64,000 nt of DNA from Aquisalimonas sp. 2447 (GTDB lineage: Bacteria > Pseudomonadota > Gammaproteobacteria > Nitrococcales > Aquisalimonadaceae). Of the stretch, positions 53,966-62,557 are shown piece after piece (the first letter of the stretch is position 1; every line of letters starts with the position of its first letter). The position numbers were made by a program, and so were the translations under genes. The notes beneath the pieces were generated by a model. The model did no database searches, was not told the DNA's origin, and worked only from the letters and a program-made list of their open reading frames with translations. The DNA is taken from the NCBI RefSeq assembly GCF_012044895.1, contig NZ_CP050695.1:1456501-1520500 (forward strand). The letters run 5' to 3'.

Positions 53966-54310
53966 CTACCAGATCATGACGATGATCTGCACTCCTGCCA
54001 ACGCAGCGAGACCGCCTCCTAACCAAAGGTTCGCTTTACCTAAACTATCCGAGCTAGCGGAGAGACGCTCCATAGCGGAGATATGTTGCTCATTTAGCCG
54101 CCGGTCTAGAGTCGCACGCACAACATCGCATGCGGCACGAACGGGCTCGGAGTCTTTAGGCATGTCGACACGAAACTCCCACAGCTTTGCAAGGATACGC
54201 TCAAGGTCCTGCGGGGAGGGATTATGCTCATCGAGGATGATGAGGGCCTTCTCGGGGCAGGCAAAGATTTCTCGAAAAGGCTTAATGATACGGGTTTCGT
54301 TCTCGTACAT
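53966..54310 (-). CDS. Small protein with C-terminal membrane helix, partner of the CHAT protease
   Basis: 114 residues. A soluble acidic N-terminal part (ACPEKALIILDEHNPSPQDLERILAKLWEF) is followed by a helix at the C-terminus (ANLWLGGGLAALAGVQIIVMIW), giving a tail-anchored topology. Not recognised. It lies 52 bases after the CHAT gene on the same strand, so the two probably form an operon. It may be the protease's substrate, sensor or membrane effector (inference). Confidence 0.65.
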   Translation of the reverse strand: MYENETRIIKPFREIFACPEKALIILDEHNPSPQDLERILAKLWEFRVDMPKDSEPVRAACDVVRATLDRRLNEQHISAMERLSASSDSLGKANLWLGGGLAALAGVQIIVMIW

Positions 54311-54362
54311 TGAATTACTCGCGCCTTAAGTGTAAGATCTAATACAGTTAAATTCATTTTCC

Positions 54363-55424
54363 CTACACTACCCCTTCCGGCCTAACTACCACAATATCAT
54401 CAGGCTCAATGCCGTCCTGAACGAACAATTCTGGCGTTTCCTCCTCACGAACCCCCTCCAACATCAGCGCGGCTTTCGCCTGCTCAAACGCCTTAGCCAC
54501 TGAGAGCCCAAAGCCAATCGTTGAGTAAAACTGAGAAGAGAAAATCCTGGCAGCTTGGTCAGAGATAGTATCAGCCATGCCTATGGCTGCTTCGACGTGC
54601 TGAACAACGAGCTCAGCCTGCTTTCTGGAGTAGCAGGTGTTAAAGAAGACCAATCTTATGTCGCCTGTAGACGCTACCATCGTCTGCACAATGGCTTCCT
54701 TAGTTACAAGTTTGGTCCCGCCAACGCTATCCTGAAATACTAGCTCGTCATCCTGAGAGCCATGCCCACTAAAATGAACGACTGCCGGATGGCTTTCATT
54801 CAGGGCTTGAAGAATATCCATTGGTTGAACTGCCCAGAAGGATTTTAGGGTGACAGAATCTCTGTGCTGCGCCTTCCTTAACATCTCCTGTATAGCGCGC
54901 GCTTCTTCATCTAGCCGTAGAGAACTCTGATCAAGCGGATTAGCGGCAAAAAACGCCACTGTTATCTTCTCTGGCAAGTTCTTCAATCTTTCCAATTCAG
55001 TCATGGTGTCCCGGTGCATCCGATCATGTCTCGACAAGGCCTTGCCGACCTGACGAAGCTGCCGCTCATGAGCCTCTCTCTGACTCTGAAGGTCCTTCTG
55101 CCTTCTCTGGTCGATCTTTTTTTCCACCTCGGCGACCTTTCGCTGAGCCGTTTCGATCTCTTTATGTTTGGTCGCCATCCTTGCCTCCAGCTTAGCCAGT
55201 TTGTCCGCTTCTTTGCTCGCACTCTTTTCGTGCCGTACGGCTTCGCGGAATTTGCTACTTGCTGTGGAACCATTCCTTGACTTGCTGGCGCCCTCAGACG
55301 CCTTCTGGGCTTTGACTGTATAATCCGCCAGCTTCTTCTGAATCTTCGCCCTGTCAGAAGCTAACTTAGCTAGCTCTGCGCGCTTCCTTTGGAGCGCGTT
55401 TTGATAGGTTTCAATTAAGGCCAT
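54363..55424 (-). CDS. CHAT-domain caspase-like protease with N-terminal coiled coil
   Basis: 353 residues. Residues ~1-145 are coiled coil, rich in Lys/Glu/Ala. The CHAT (caspase HetF-associated) domain starts near 150 (ITVAFFAANPLDQSSLRLDEEARAI) and has catalytic His in VVHFSGHGS (~221) and Cys in LVFFNTCYS (~264). GGAG lies six bases before the ATG. The gene's base composition is clearly AT-richer than the core genome. CHAT proteases act in abortive-infection and gasdermin-type systems; the partner here is the small membrane protein downstream. Confidence 0.85.
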   Translation of the reverse strand: MALIETYQNALQRKRAELAKLASDRAKIQKKLADYTVKAQKASEGASKSRNGSTASSKFREAVRHEKSASKEADKLAKLEARMATKHKEIETAQRKVAEVEKKIDQRRQKDLQSQREAHERQLRQVGKALSRHDRMHRDTMTELERLKNLPEKITVAFFAANPLDQSSLRLDEEARAIQEMLRKAQHRDSVTLKSFWAVQPMDILQALNESHPAVVHFSGHGSQDDELVFQDSVGGTKLVTKEAIVQTMVASTGDIRLVFFNTCYSRKQAELVVQHVEAAIGMADTISDQAARIFSSQFYSTIGFGLSVAKAFEQAKAALMLEGVREEETPELFVQDGIEPDDIVVVRPEGVV

Positions 55425-55666
55425 AGGAGACTCCAGACTCGCATTCGAGTGCCTAACAATGAATGAAAGGCGCTCACGCTGATTCGATCATTGTGCTGGC
55501 GTCATAGCAGCGGATCCGTCCCGACATGGCTAGCAAGAGCATCCGACACATCAGTAGGTTACCGCGTACGGGAAAGTGAGCGCGAACCAATCATCTGACG
55601 GCGCCGCGTATTACGCTGCTCCTCAGCGGACAAGAGTCGATCCAGCAGAAACGTCAGCAACGGGTC

Positions 55667-56433
55667 GCGTCGAGACGTTGAGTCCGTGGGTGCCCATCGA
55701 TAGGAGTCTAGATGGGCGAACTTGAACGAGGACGTCCAGTGTGGGATATGGCAATGGATGTGTTTGAGGATTGGCAGTGGGCCCCGAAAGGTTCTTGAGA
55801 AATCCTCACCAAATCCTTGCCCAGTGCATGCCTCGGGAGGGACAGCTCTGGTCCCCGGTTTGGAAAGCTCAAAGGGCCTTGGCCCAAGTGGCCTCGAGGC
55901 ATTTCGCCGGCATCCGGTATCGCTAGATCGTCTAGCATCGCGTGAGTCGACAGCCCTCAGCGAGCGAACTGGCATACTTGGGATACCAAGCCGCGCAGAA
56001 TGATCCGCTTAGTCCCTAAACGCAGCCACCGCGGCTTCCGGATCAGCGTCGAAGGTATGGAATGGACTCCGGGTCCATGTTATTCCGCGCGTCGGGGCGG
56101 TGGTGAACGATCATCGTGTCGGGTCTATCCATCTCGGCGCGACCACCCATTGGTCTCATCCTTCAGTTAAGTGTCGTTGTCATTCGGTTATCCAGCCCTG
56201 CCTGTCCCACCGGCTTTGCTAACGGTGAAGCGGGGCGGACATCAGCACTTCCTCCATACGGGACGTCGCCGATGCCGTCCACGAGTTCGCTGACGGCCTG
56301 CGGTCGGTGGCTGACGGACTCGTACTGGGTATGCATGCGGAAGGACTTATTCGTAGACGGAGCGCACGGTTCCCTGCGCGGAGCGATGCAGTCGCCGTCG
56401 TGGCCGAAAGAAACTCAACCAGGATTCGTGACG
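55667..56433 (+). repeat. Diverged direct repeat, copy 2
   Basis: Blocks 55667-~55876 and 56337-56433 match copy 1 at 41731-42045. The ~460 bases between them are unique to this copy. The second block continues an open frame (HAEGLIRRRSARFPARSDAV) that is also open in copy 1, hinting at a decayed coding segment. No known IS or transposase similarity was recognised. The region 55425-56626 otherwise holds no supported gene. Confidence 0.7.
55712..55926 (+). pseudogene. Frameshifted small gene in repeat copy 2
   Basis: Starts MGELERGRPVWDMAMDVFEDW with AGGAG before the ATG, then hits TGA at 55796. One frame change before that stop restores RFLRNPHQILAQCMPREGQL and onward to a TAG at 55924, about 70 residues in all. 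The same start is seen at 41776. Not a known family. Confidence 0.5.
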
Positions 56434-56626
56434 GGTTATTCAGGACGGACTGTTTAGTCGCCACCCAATCGAGGGCCTCGGCGAGGGCCCCGGCAATCGG
56501 CAGCAACGCAAAAACACGCCGGCGCCGTTGTGTTGACACAACGCCGGGGATGCCTCGACTTTGACCCTTCTGGAAAATGCACTAACATTGCACGACACAC
56601 AACGGCCTCGCGCGGAAGGTGAGCCC

Positions 56627-56911
56627 ATGCCGGACACAAACTATACGGTCAGAATCGATGAAGCCCTGAAAGAGCGTTTCAACGCAGCGGCCCGCAGTGA
56701 ACATCGCTCCGGCTCCCAGGTCTTGCGCCAACTGATGACTGACTATGCGACAGCCATGGAGCGTGAAGTCTCATACGATCGCTGGTTCCGAGACCAGGTG
56801 CACGAGGGCCTGGATGCGCTAAAACGCGGCGACACCGTGCCTCAAGACACTGTTGCCGATGACGCAGCCGAACGCCGTGCCCGACTCCTGGGCGGCGAGC
56901 CGTCCGAGTAG
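56627..56911 (+). CDS. Ribbon-helix-helix antitoxin, ParD/CopG type
   Basis: 94 residues. The N-terminal ribbon-helix-helix is clear: NYTVRIDEALKERFNAAARSEHRSGSQVLRQLMTDYA. The C-terminal part (WFRDQVHEGLDALKRGDTV) is the usual toxin-binding tail. GGAAGG precedes the ATG. The stop overlaps the toxin GTG start by one base, so the pair is coupled. It is expected to bind its own promoter. Confidence 0.88.
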   Translation: MPDTNYTVRIDEALKERFNAAARSEHRSGSQVLRQLMTDYATAMEREVSYDRWFRDQVHEGLDALKRGDTVPQDTVADDAAERRARLLGGEPSE

Positions 56912-57189
56912 TGCGCATTGACTGGACACTGCCGGCCCGCCGGAGCCTGGCCACGATCACTGAATACATCGCCCAGGATGACCCGGTTGCGGCCGTCGCC
57001 CTGGATGACGCCATCCTCGGGCATGTCGCCGCCCTTGGTGATCACCCAAGGCTTGGCAGGGTAGGGCGCGTCGAGGGCACGCGCGAGCTTGTCATTGCGA
57101 GCAACTACCTGGTTGTCTATTGCATCGATGAAGAGAGCGGCAGCGTGTGGATCTTGCAGGTCCTTCATGCAAAGCTTGAGTGGCCATAG
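56911..57189 (+). CDS. RelE/ParE-superfamily toxin
   Basis: 92 residues from GTG at 56911. The ParE pattern is complete: IDWTLPARRSLATITEYIAQDDPVAA, HPRLGRVGRVEGTRELVI, NYLVVYCID and ILQVLHAKLEWP. Relatives poison DNA gyrase (ParE) or act as mRNA interferases (RelE); the HPRLGR.G form is of ParE type. Together with the antitoxin it would stabilise the island. Confidence 0.88.
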   Translation: MRIDWTLPARRSLATITEYIAQDDPVAAVALDDAILGHVAALGDHPRLGRVGRVEGTRELVIASNYLVVYCIDEESGSVWILQVLHAKLEWP

Positions 57190-57310
57190 TTCCGGATTCC
57201 GAACTGCGCGACAATCACCGGGGAGATCGACGAGCCTGCGCTCGCCCCAGCAGTTAGACAATATTGGATAAACTGACGAGCAGGGCTCGAGGTGATGGCG
57301 AGGTAAGGCC

Positions 57311-57733
57311 GTGGACGAGTCGCGACCAGCGTGCAGATCCCAGTTCATGGAGGACTGGCTGCAGGACAGAGGTATACGGCGCGAGGCTACTCAGAAACTC
57401 ATGCGAATTTTCGACGTATGGGATATCGCGGGCGGCGAGAAACTGGAGTTACTTGGCGCTTGTGCTGACGACGCGGAATATCTAGGCCGCCTGCGTGAAG
57501 GCGTGGAGATTTTGCCACATGATGAGGAGAGCTGCCGCAGGGCGATGAATATTCTCTCGATCCAACGGTCATTGGAGGAATTCGCCCCGGATGCTCCGCA
57601 GTGGCGGGACGATTGGGTGCATCAGCCGATTAAAGGTCTGGGCTATGAGCGGCCGATTGACATCATGCGTCACGAAGGCCTGCCCGGGATCGAACGGGTC
57701 CGGCGTTACACCAAGACACTTGGACATTTGTGA
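57311..57733 (+). CDS. Xre/MbcA/ParS-type (DUF2384) antitoxin-like protein
   Basis: Up to 140 residues (GTG 57311; ATG 57347 is the alternative). The C-terminal half reads as the toxin-binding MbcA/ParS domain: RAMNILSIQRSLEEFAPDAP, WVHQPIKGLGYERPIDIM and GLPGIERVRRYTKTL. The usual partner, a RES-domain toxin, should follow but the next 200 bases encode nothing like it. It may be an orphan or have lost its toxin. Confidence 0.7.
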   Translation: MDESRPACRSQFMEDWLQDRGIRREATQKLMRIFDVWDIAGGEKLELLGACADDAEYLGRLREGVEILPHDEESCRRAMNILSIQRSLEEFAPDAPQWRDDWVHQPIKGLGYERPIDIMRHEGLPGIERVRRYTKTLGHL

Positions 57734-57932
57734 TCAGCATCACCTGGCCTATAACGCTTTCGGCACGCGCTGCAGACGAAGATTGAAAGTGATTCTCCGG
57801 GACAGGGCAAGCAGGCACAGAGTAAGCAGATGAGTCTCCCGTGCATGGCGGCTGTCCGCTTGGCCTCGCGCTGAATGAAATTCGGGAGCAAGGATAGCGC
57901 TCGGGTCAGTGGGATTTGCCGAATACGACTGA

Positions 57933-58373
57933 TCAAACCGCGAAACCATGCCTGCTGTTGATCAGCATACTACTGACTAGTTTCTGCCCGATTTCCGTTG
58001 TAGCGGCATCTAGTGGCGATACCCCTTGTAGAAACCGCGATTTCCGCCTCACCCACGAATCAGCCGAATTGAAATCGTCGAAGTAGGAATACACATCATC
58101 GAATGTACGAGCGAGCCGAAGTACTCTTTCAGACTCCTCTACCGAGAGAGCCCGTTGGTTCTTTTCTCGCCTTCTTAATGTTCTGCGGTTGACGATTAGT
58201 CGATCAACATCACGTATTTCTAGGGTGGTTTCTCGCATTAGGGCAGCTATGGCGAGTATGGGAAATCCCGATCTTACAATCCAATAGAGTTCGATTGTAT
58301 TATCTCGCAAGCCAACTTCCCGAGAGGGCGTCGCTTCTTCTAGAACGGCAGTCAAGACTCTGGATGAACACAT
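57933..58373 (-). CDS. Xre/MbcA/ParS-type antitoxin, second
   Basis: 146 residues. An Xre-like segment with RRTLRRREKNQRALSVEESERVLRLAR is followed by the ParS domain (WVRRKSRFLQGVSPLDAATTEIGQKLVSSML). This is the standard layout of antitoxins paired with RES toxins. No RES gene lies downstream (57933 and below): only short unrelated frames. It faces the other ParS-type gene tail to tail. The gene is noticeably AT-richer than its surroundings. Confidence 0.78.
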   Translation of the reverse strand: MCSSRVLTAVLEEATPSREVGLRDNTIELYWIVRSGFPILAIAALMRETTLEIRDVDRLIVNRRTLRRREKNQRALSVEESERVLRLARTFDDVYSYFDDFNSADSWVRRKSRFLQGVSPLDAATTEIGQKLVSSMLINSRHGFAV

Positions 58374-58762
58374 CGCTGGCCTCTGGATTAATCAGGCCTT
58401 GTGCCGACTAGCGGCATCATGGCTGCGGCCTTGTCCGGGAGGATCAAACTAACACACGGATGGTGGTAGGTACTTTCTGTAAGGCGATTTCCGCGTGGGG
58501 GTGCGGTGTTGTCGTCATGAAGACAATTGCAACAAGGTCATGTGGTTATGTGAGTGATGTGGGTTGCCAGACCTCGTCGCGCTTGCTACTGTAAACCCGA
58601 AGCATCACCCATCACGGATTACGAGATCATGACGACCCACGCGCAGCAAAAGATAGGAATCACCCGAATACCTCGGAGGTAGCGGGAGCTGCGCGTTTGT
58701 GTGCTGATTGTTCATGCGAAGCCGGGCCCCGCCCGGCTTCGCTGCGTTTGGGGGTGCTCTTT
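58374..58762. other. Intergenic region with a strong hairpin before the phosphoesterase cluster
   Basis: No supported gene. At 58717-58741 a perfect inverted repeat, CGAAGCCGGGC and GCCCGGCTTCG with a three-base loop, lies 22 bases before the next start codon. It could be a REP-type repeat or a structure in the leader of the cluster mRNA. Confidence 0.5.
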
Positions 58763-59557
58763 ATGTCCTGTCTCGATGCCCACTGGCTCTTCGGTGGTGA
58801 TCCGCACGGCGGATTCGATCCCATCAATTCCATTGCCTCATTGACGCAATCACCGGTCACCATCCTACTCGGTGACTACGGTCTGGAGGCGCAGTCGCTT
58901 GCGGAAGCACTCGAGCCGGCGCGGGGCGCGGGCGACGTCTACTGGATTCCGGGCAATCACGATTACGAATCTGACGCGGTCTACGATCTAACGTTTGGAC
59001 ACAAGCTCGCCCAGCACAACCTGCACGGCTGTGTGACAACGATCGGTGGCGTGCGGGTTGCCGGCCTCGGCGGGCATTTTCAGGGCCGGGTGTGGCACCC
59101 AAGAAGTGGGAAACCCCGCGAGCGCACGCGTGCGAAGTGCCTGGCAACAATCGGCAAGGGAAACGTGTGGCGCGAGGGACTCCCGCGCAAGCTGCGCGCG
59201 GCGATCTGGCCCGAGGACGTTGCGGCGCTCAAGGAGCAAGCAGCGGATGTGCTCGTCACTCACGAGGCCCCGAGTTGCCATCCGCTGGGATTCGCGGTGA
59301 TCGACGATCTCGCCCGAGCAATGGGGGTAGGGCTCATCGTCCACGGTCACACGCATCTCACCTATCGCTTTGACGCCGCAGAAGGCGATCTCACTGTACT
59401 CGGCGTTGGACTGCGGGGCGTGACGGATGGCGTGGGCGAGGCGCGGGTCTTTGGTGCCATCGACTACGGAAAGGCAAAACAACTCCGCCAGGCGTCAGCC
59501 GCTGGGCGACGTCCGGCGGGGCGCTTTCATGTGCCTGTCCGGGGGTGGGTATGGTAG
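58763..59557 (+). CDS. Calcineurin-like metallophosphoesterase (first of three)
   Basis: 264 residues from ATG 58763. Motifs of the metallophosphatase fold: GDPHGGF, ILLGDYG, WIPGNHDYE, VLVTHEAP and IVHGHTHL, so the two-metal site is complete. An upstream TTG start would include a hairpin sequence and is rejected. It overlaps the next phosphatase gene by seven bases. Substrate is unknown: RNA cyclic phosphates, nucleotides or proteins are possible. Confidence 0.85.
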   Translation: MSCLDAHWLFGGDPHGGFDPINSIASLTQSPVTILLGDYGLEAQSLAEALEPARGAGDVYWIPGNHDYESDAVYDLTFGHKLAQHNLHGCVTTIGGVRVAGLGGHFQGRVWHPRSGKPRERTRAKCLATIGKGNVWREGLPRKLRAAIWPEDVAALKEQAADVLVTHEAPSCHPLGFAVIDDLARAMGVGLIVHGHTHLTYRFDAAEGDLTVLGVGLRGVTDGVGEARVFGAIDYGKAKQLRQASAAGRRPAGRFHVPVRGWVW

Positions 59558-60369
59558 GTCGGACGATTGGCCGCGCGGTCGCGCAGCTCCCGCGCAACAC
59601 GCGGGGACGGGATCTTGTGGTCAGCGACCTCCACGGCATGGTCGACGACCTGCGCGAGGCGCTCACGCGTGTGGCGTTCGACCCGGTGGCTGACCGCGTG
59701 GTGTGTGTCGGCGACTTGGTCGACAAAGGTCCGGACTCGCTCGCCGCGCTGCGACTGCTAGAGGAGCCCTGGTTCACTAGCGTGATGGGCAATCATGACC
59801 TCGCCGCGGCCGTGCGACTCTTGGCGAACAGACCGGATGTCCATGCCGACGATGTGGCACGGTTCCGGCTGCCGATGGAGCCCTGGTTGGCAGCGCTGGA
59901 CGCCGAGGGACAGAGCGAAGTGGCTGCCCACATCGACGCCCTCCCGTGGTTGCTTGAAATCCCCGTCGGCGACGCGTTGATCGGCGTCGTCCACGCCGAG
60001 GTCCCGGAGGATATCGAGCGTTGGACGGACCTGCGGTGCCGCGTCGAGCAGGTCTTCGCAGACCGGGCGGACATGGCCGCGCTGGCCCCGCTGGTCAAGG
60101 GCCGGCGCTACCTCCGGGCGCTCAAGGCCGGTGAACTGCCCGAGGCCGACGACCCGCAGGCCGTGCTGCCGGACGTGCGCGCGGTGCTGCACGGTCACAC
60201 GATCCGCGCGGACACGGGATTCCGGCCGTGGCGTGTCGGCAATCGCATCCATCTGGACAGTGGGGCGTTTTTGAAACAACCCGCCTGGTACGACACGTGG
60301 GCGCACGTCACTGAGGGCCGCCCGGGGCTCACGCTCGTCGATGTCACGGACCCGATGACGCCACTGTAG
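59551..60369 (+). CDS. PrpA/ApaH-like serine/threonine-type phosphatase
   Basis: 272 residues starting MVGRTIGRA. Sequence motifs are those of the bacterial PPP phosphatases: LVVSDLHGMVDDL, VCVGDLVDKGPDS, SVMGNHDLA and AVLHGHTIRA. Related enzymes include PrpA/B, ApaH and polynucleotide-kinase-associated phosphatases. GGGGGTGGG precedes the ATG inside the end of the previous gene. Confidence 0.85.
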   Translation: MVGRTIGRAVAQLPRNTRGRDLVVSDLHGMVDDLREALTRVAFDPVADRVVCVGDLVDKGPDSLAALRLLEEPWFTSVMGNHDLAAAVRLLANRPDVHADDVARFRLPMEPWLAALDAEGQSEVAAHIDALPWLLEIPVGDALIGVVHAEVPEDIERWTDLRCRVEQVFADRADMAALAPLVKGRRYLRALKAGELPEADDPQAVLPDVRAVLHGHTIRADTGFRPWRVGNRIHLDSGAFLKQPAWYDTWAHVTEGRPGLTLVDVTDPMTPL

Positions 60370-60379
60370 GGGACGGACG

Positions 60380-61234
60380 ATGCTGCACAGCCTCACACCA
60401 CCGCGACCTACCGCCGATCATCCGGCGCTTCCCGGACTGCATCGGCAGTGCGCGCGGCTGATCGCAGCCGATTCCGCCCTGGCCGCCGCGATCCATCAGA
60501 ATCGCGGCCCGGTGCGGCAGCCGCGCGTGGCGACCGTCGAGTTGATCGCCTCCAACCGAATCGAGGGGCTGGTCGGCGCGCATTGTCGAAGGACCGTGGC
60601 AGTGGCGGCACTGCGCGAAGCACGCGAGATCCTCGCCGCGATAACCGACACCACCCCGGACGGGTGGATCGATGCGCTGTGCCGCGTGCATGCCCGATTG
60701 GCAGCGCACGGTGTGGTGGACGGCATGCCGGCGGGCGACTTTCGACAGCAGGAGGTGGTCGTCGCCCGGCACCAGGCCCCGCCCACGCAGCGGGTGGCCG
60801 GCTTGATGGCCGACTGGGCGCGTGCCTATCACTCCGACTCGGCACGGCAGGCTGACGCGGTGGTGGATGCGCTGTGCGCCCATCATCGCCTGCTCTATAT
60901 CCACCCGTACCGCGATGGAAACGGGCGTCTCGCGCGCCTGGACCTCGAAGCCCGCCTGCGCATCCCGGGTCTGCACTGTGGGGTCGCGTGGTCGGTCTCG
61001 GCCGCACTTGCCCGGGCTGAAGCGCAGTACCGCGCAGCGCTCGCGCAGGCGGACGCCCCGCGCCACGGTGACCTGGACGGCCGTGGGGCCTTGTCGCAGG
61101 CCGGGCTCGTGGCTTATTGCGGATCGATGCTCGATGCGCTGCAGCGTGAAGTCGACCGGTGTCTTAGCCGGACTCCCGTAGCCTGCGCGGGCCACAGCTT
61201 TACAGAGGAGGGCACCCCGTGGAGCTGCGCGTAA
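60380..61234 (+). CDS. Fic-domain protein (AMPylase-type) with class II inhibitory motif
   Basis: 284 residues. Fic core HPYRDGNGRLAR at ~175-186 carries the catalytic histidine and the phosphate-binding loop. The N-terminal SNRIEG (58-63) fits the (S/T)xxxE(G/N) inhibitory helix, so the enzyme should be autoinhibited. Fic enzymes usually transfer AMP from ATP to a hydroxyl of a target protein. It ends inside the next phosphoesterase gene (16-base overlap). Its place in an RNA-processing cluster is unusual. Confidence 0.88.
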   Translation: MLHSLTPPRPTADHPALPGLHRQCARLIAADSALAAAIHQNRGPVRQPRVATVELIASNRIEGLVGAHCRRTVAVAALREAREILAAITDTTPDGWIDALCRVHARLAAHGVVDGMPAGDFRQQEVVVARHQAPPTQRVAGLMADWARAYHSDSARQADAVVDALCAHHRLLYIHPYRDGNGRLARLDLEARLRIPGLHCGVAWSVSAALARAEAQYRAALAQADAPRHGDLDGRGALSQAGLVAYCGSMLDALQREVDRCLSRTPVACAGHSFTEEGTPWSCA

Positions 61235-62043
61235 TGAGCGACCTGCATCTGGAGATCGCCGGGCGCGGTGAATCCAGGAAGAATGTCCCATTCTTGCTGG
61301 ACGTCACCGATGCCGATCAGGAGCGTGTGCTGGTGCTCGCTGGGGATACCGATGTAGACCGCCAGGCCGCGTGCTTCGCCGCGAGGCAGGCGCCGCATTT
61401 CCGGGCCGTTATTCAGGTGCTCGGCAATCATGAGTACTACAAGGACGGCTCGACCACGCGATTGCCGACGAAACTCCGGGCGTACCTTGCGGGGTTGGAG
61501 GCAAGCAACGTGCACATCCTCGACAACGACGCCCAAGACCTCGATCGGGTGCGGTTCATCGGCGCGACGCTTTGGACGGACTTCAACGCCGGCGCCCCGG
61601 AGACGATGCGTGTCGCGGGTGAGTCGATGAACGACTTCAAGCGGATCCGCTGCGGCACCGAGGCGGCGCCCTATGGGCGCCCCTTTCGGCCGCACACGGC
61701 GTACCGGTTGCATCAGATCTCACGTGCCTTCATCGAGCAGGCGGTGCTGCAGGCACACGCCGACGGGCAGGTCCCGGTGGTGGTCACCCACCACGCGCCG
61801 TATCTGCCGGAAGGGCTGGACGGCCCGCCGTTGTCGTTCGCCTACGGCTCGGATCTGAGCGACCTCATCCGTCGCACGCGCCCGGCACTATGGATTCACG
61901 GTCACACCCATGCGTGTGTCGACACCACTATTGCCGGCTGCCGAGTGGTGGCCAATGCGCGCGGTTACGCCGGGATCGAGCCTGTGGCGGGCTTCGATCC
62001 CGAACGGGTGGTGGATCTCCAGGAGGGACGAGGTGATGGCTGA
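61219..62043 (+). CDS. Calcineurin-like metallophosphoesterase (third)
   Basis: 274 residues from GTG 61219, supported by GAGGAGGG about six bases upstream. Motifs: VMSDLHLEI, LVLAGDTD, QVLGNHEYY, VVVTHHAPY and WIHGHTHAC, with the metal ligands all present. It overlaps the exonuclease-like gene by eight bases. The family includes 2',3'-cyclic nucleotide phosphodiesterases, which fits RNA-end processing, but substrate is not determined. Confidence 0.87.
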   Translation: MELRVMSDLHLEIAGRGESRKNVPFLLDVTDADQERVLVLAGDTDVDRQAACFAARQAPHFRAVIQVLGNHEYYKDGSTTRLPTKLRAYLAGLEASNVHILDNDAQDLDRVRFIGATLWTDFNAGAPETMRVAGESMNDFKRIRCGTEAAPYGRPFRPHTAYRLHQISRAFIEQAVLQAHADGQVPVVVTHHAPYLPEGLDGPPLSFAYGSDLSDLIRRTRPALWIHGHTHACVDTTIAGCRVVANARGYAGIEPVAGFDPERVVDLQEGRGDG

Positions 62044-62557
62044 TCTTCCGGGCATGATTGACTTCGAGGCCTCCGGGCTGGGGCCGGAGAGCTATCCGAT
62101 CGAGGTCGCCTGGTCGGATCCGCACGGTCACGTGGAAGCGCATTACATTGACCCCGCGCCGGGCTGGGAGGACTGGGATCCGGAGGCGGAGGCGATTCAC
62201 TGGATCCCGCGGCACCTGCTGCGCGATTGCGGCAAGCCGGTGGCTTGGGTTGCCGAGCGGATGAATGCGGTGCTTGCCGGCAGGACCGTCTATTGTGACG
62301 CTCCGCGCATGGACGCTTTCTGGTGCCGACGGCTGTTTGAGGCCGCTGGCCGAGATCCCGCCTTCCAGGTCGGCTCGTTTTGGCACATCCACCCGGATCC
62401 CTCGGCTCGGCTGCCGTACCGCCTGGTGACACAGATTCTCGAGCGCGCCGAGGCCGCACGCGGTGGGCGCCAGCACGAGGCCGACAGCGATGTGCGGTTC
62501 CTGCTCGCGGTCTACTGGCTGACGCGCCAGGCGATGAAGGAGCAGGGTCATGCGTGA
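62036..62557 (+). CDS. DEDDh 3'-5' exonuclease-like protein (first)
   Basis: 173 residues. DxE at the N-terminus (MIDFEASGLG, D9 and E11) is the exo I motif; a second acidic segment (CDAPRMDAFW) and a late HEADSD (HxAxxD) complete a DEDDh active site. Small single-domain exonucleases of this type trim RNA or DNA 3' ends. Start ATG 62036 overlaps the phosphoesterase gene; the end overlaps the nucleotidyltransferase gene by eight bases. Confidence 0.78.
   Translation: MADLPGMIDFEASGLGPESYPIEVAWSDPHGHVEAHYIDPAPGWEDWDPEAEAIHWIPRHLLRDCGKPVAWVAERMNAVLAGRTVYCDAPRMDAFWCRRLFEAAGRDPAFQVGSFWHIHPDPSARLPYRLVTQILERAEAARGGRQHEADSDVRFLLAVYWLTRQAMKEQGHA

Noticed and set aside
57706-57949. Minus-strand frames after the second ParS-type gene as a RES toxin
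   Set aside because: No RES residues or length (about 150 or more residues expected); sequence is short and cysteine-rich without a start signal.
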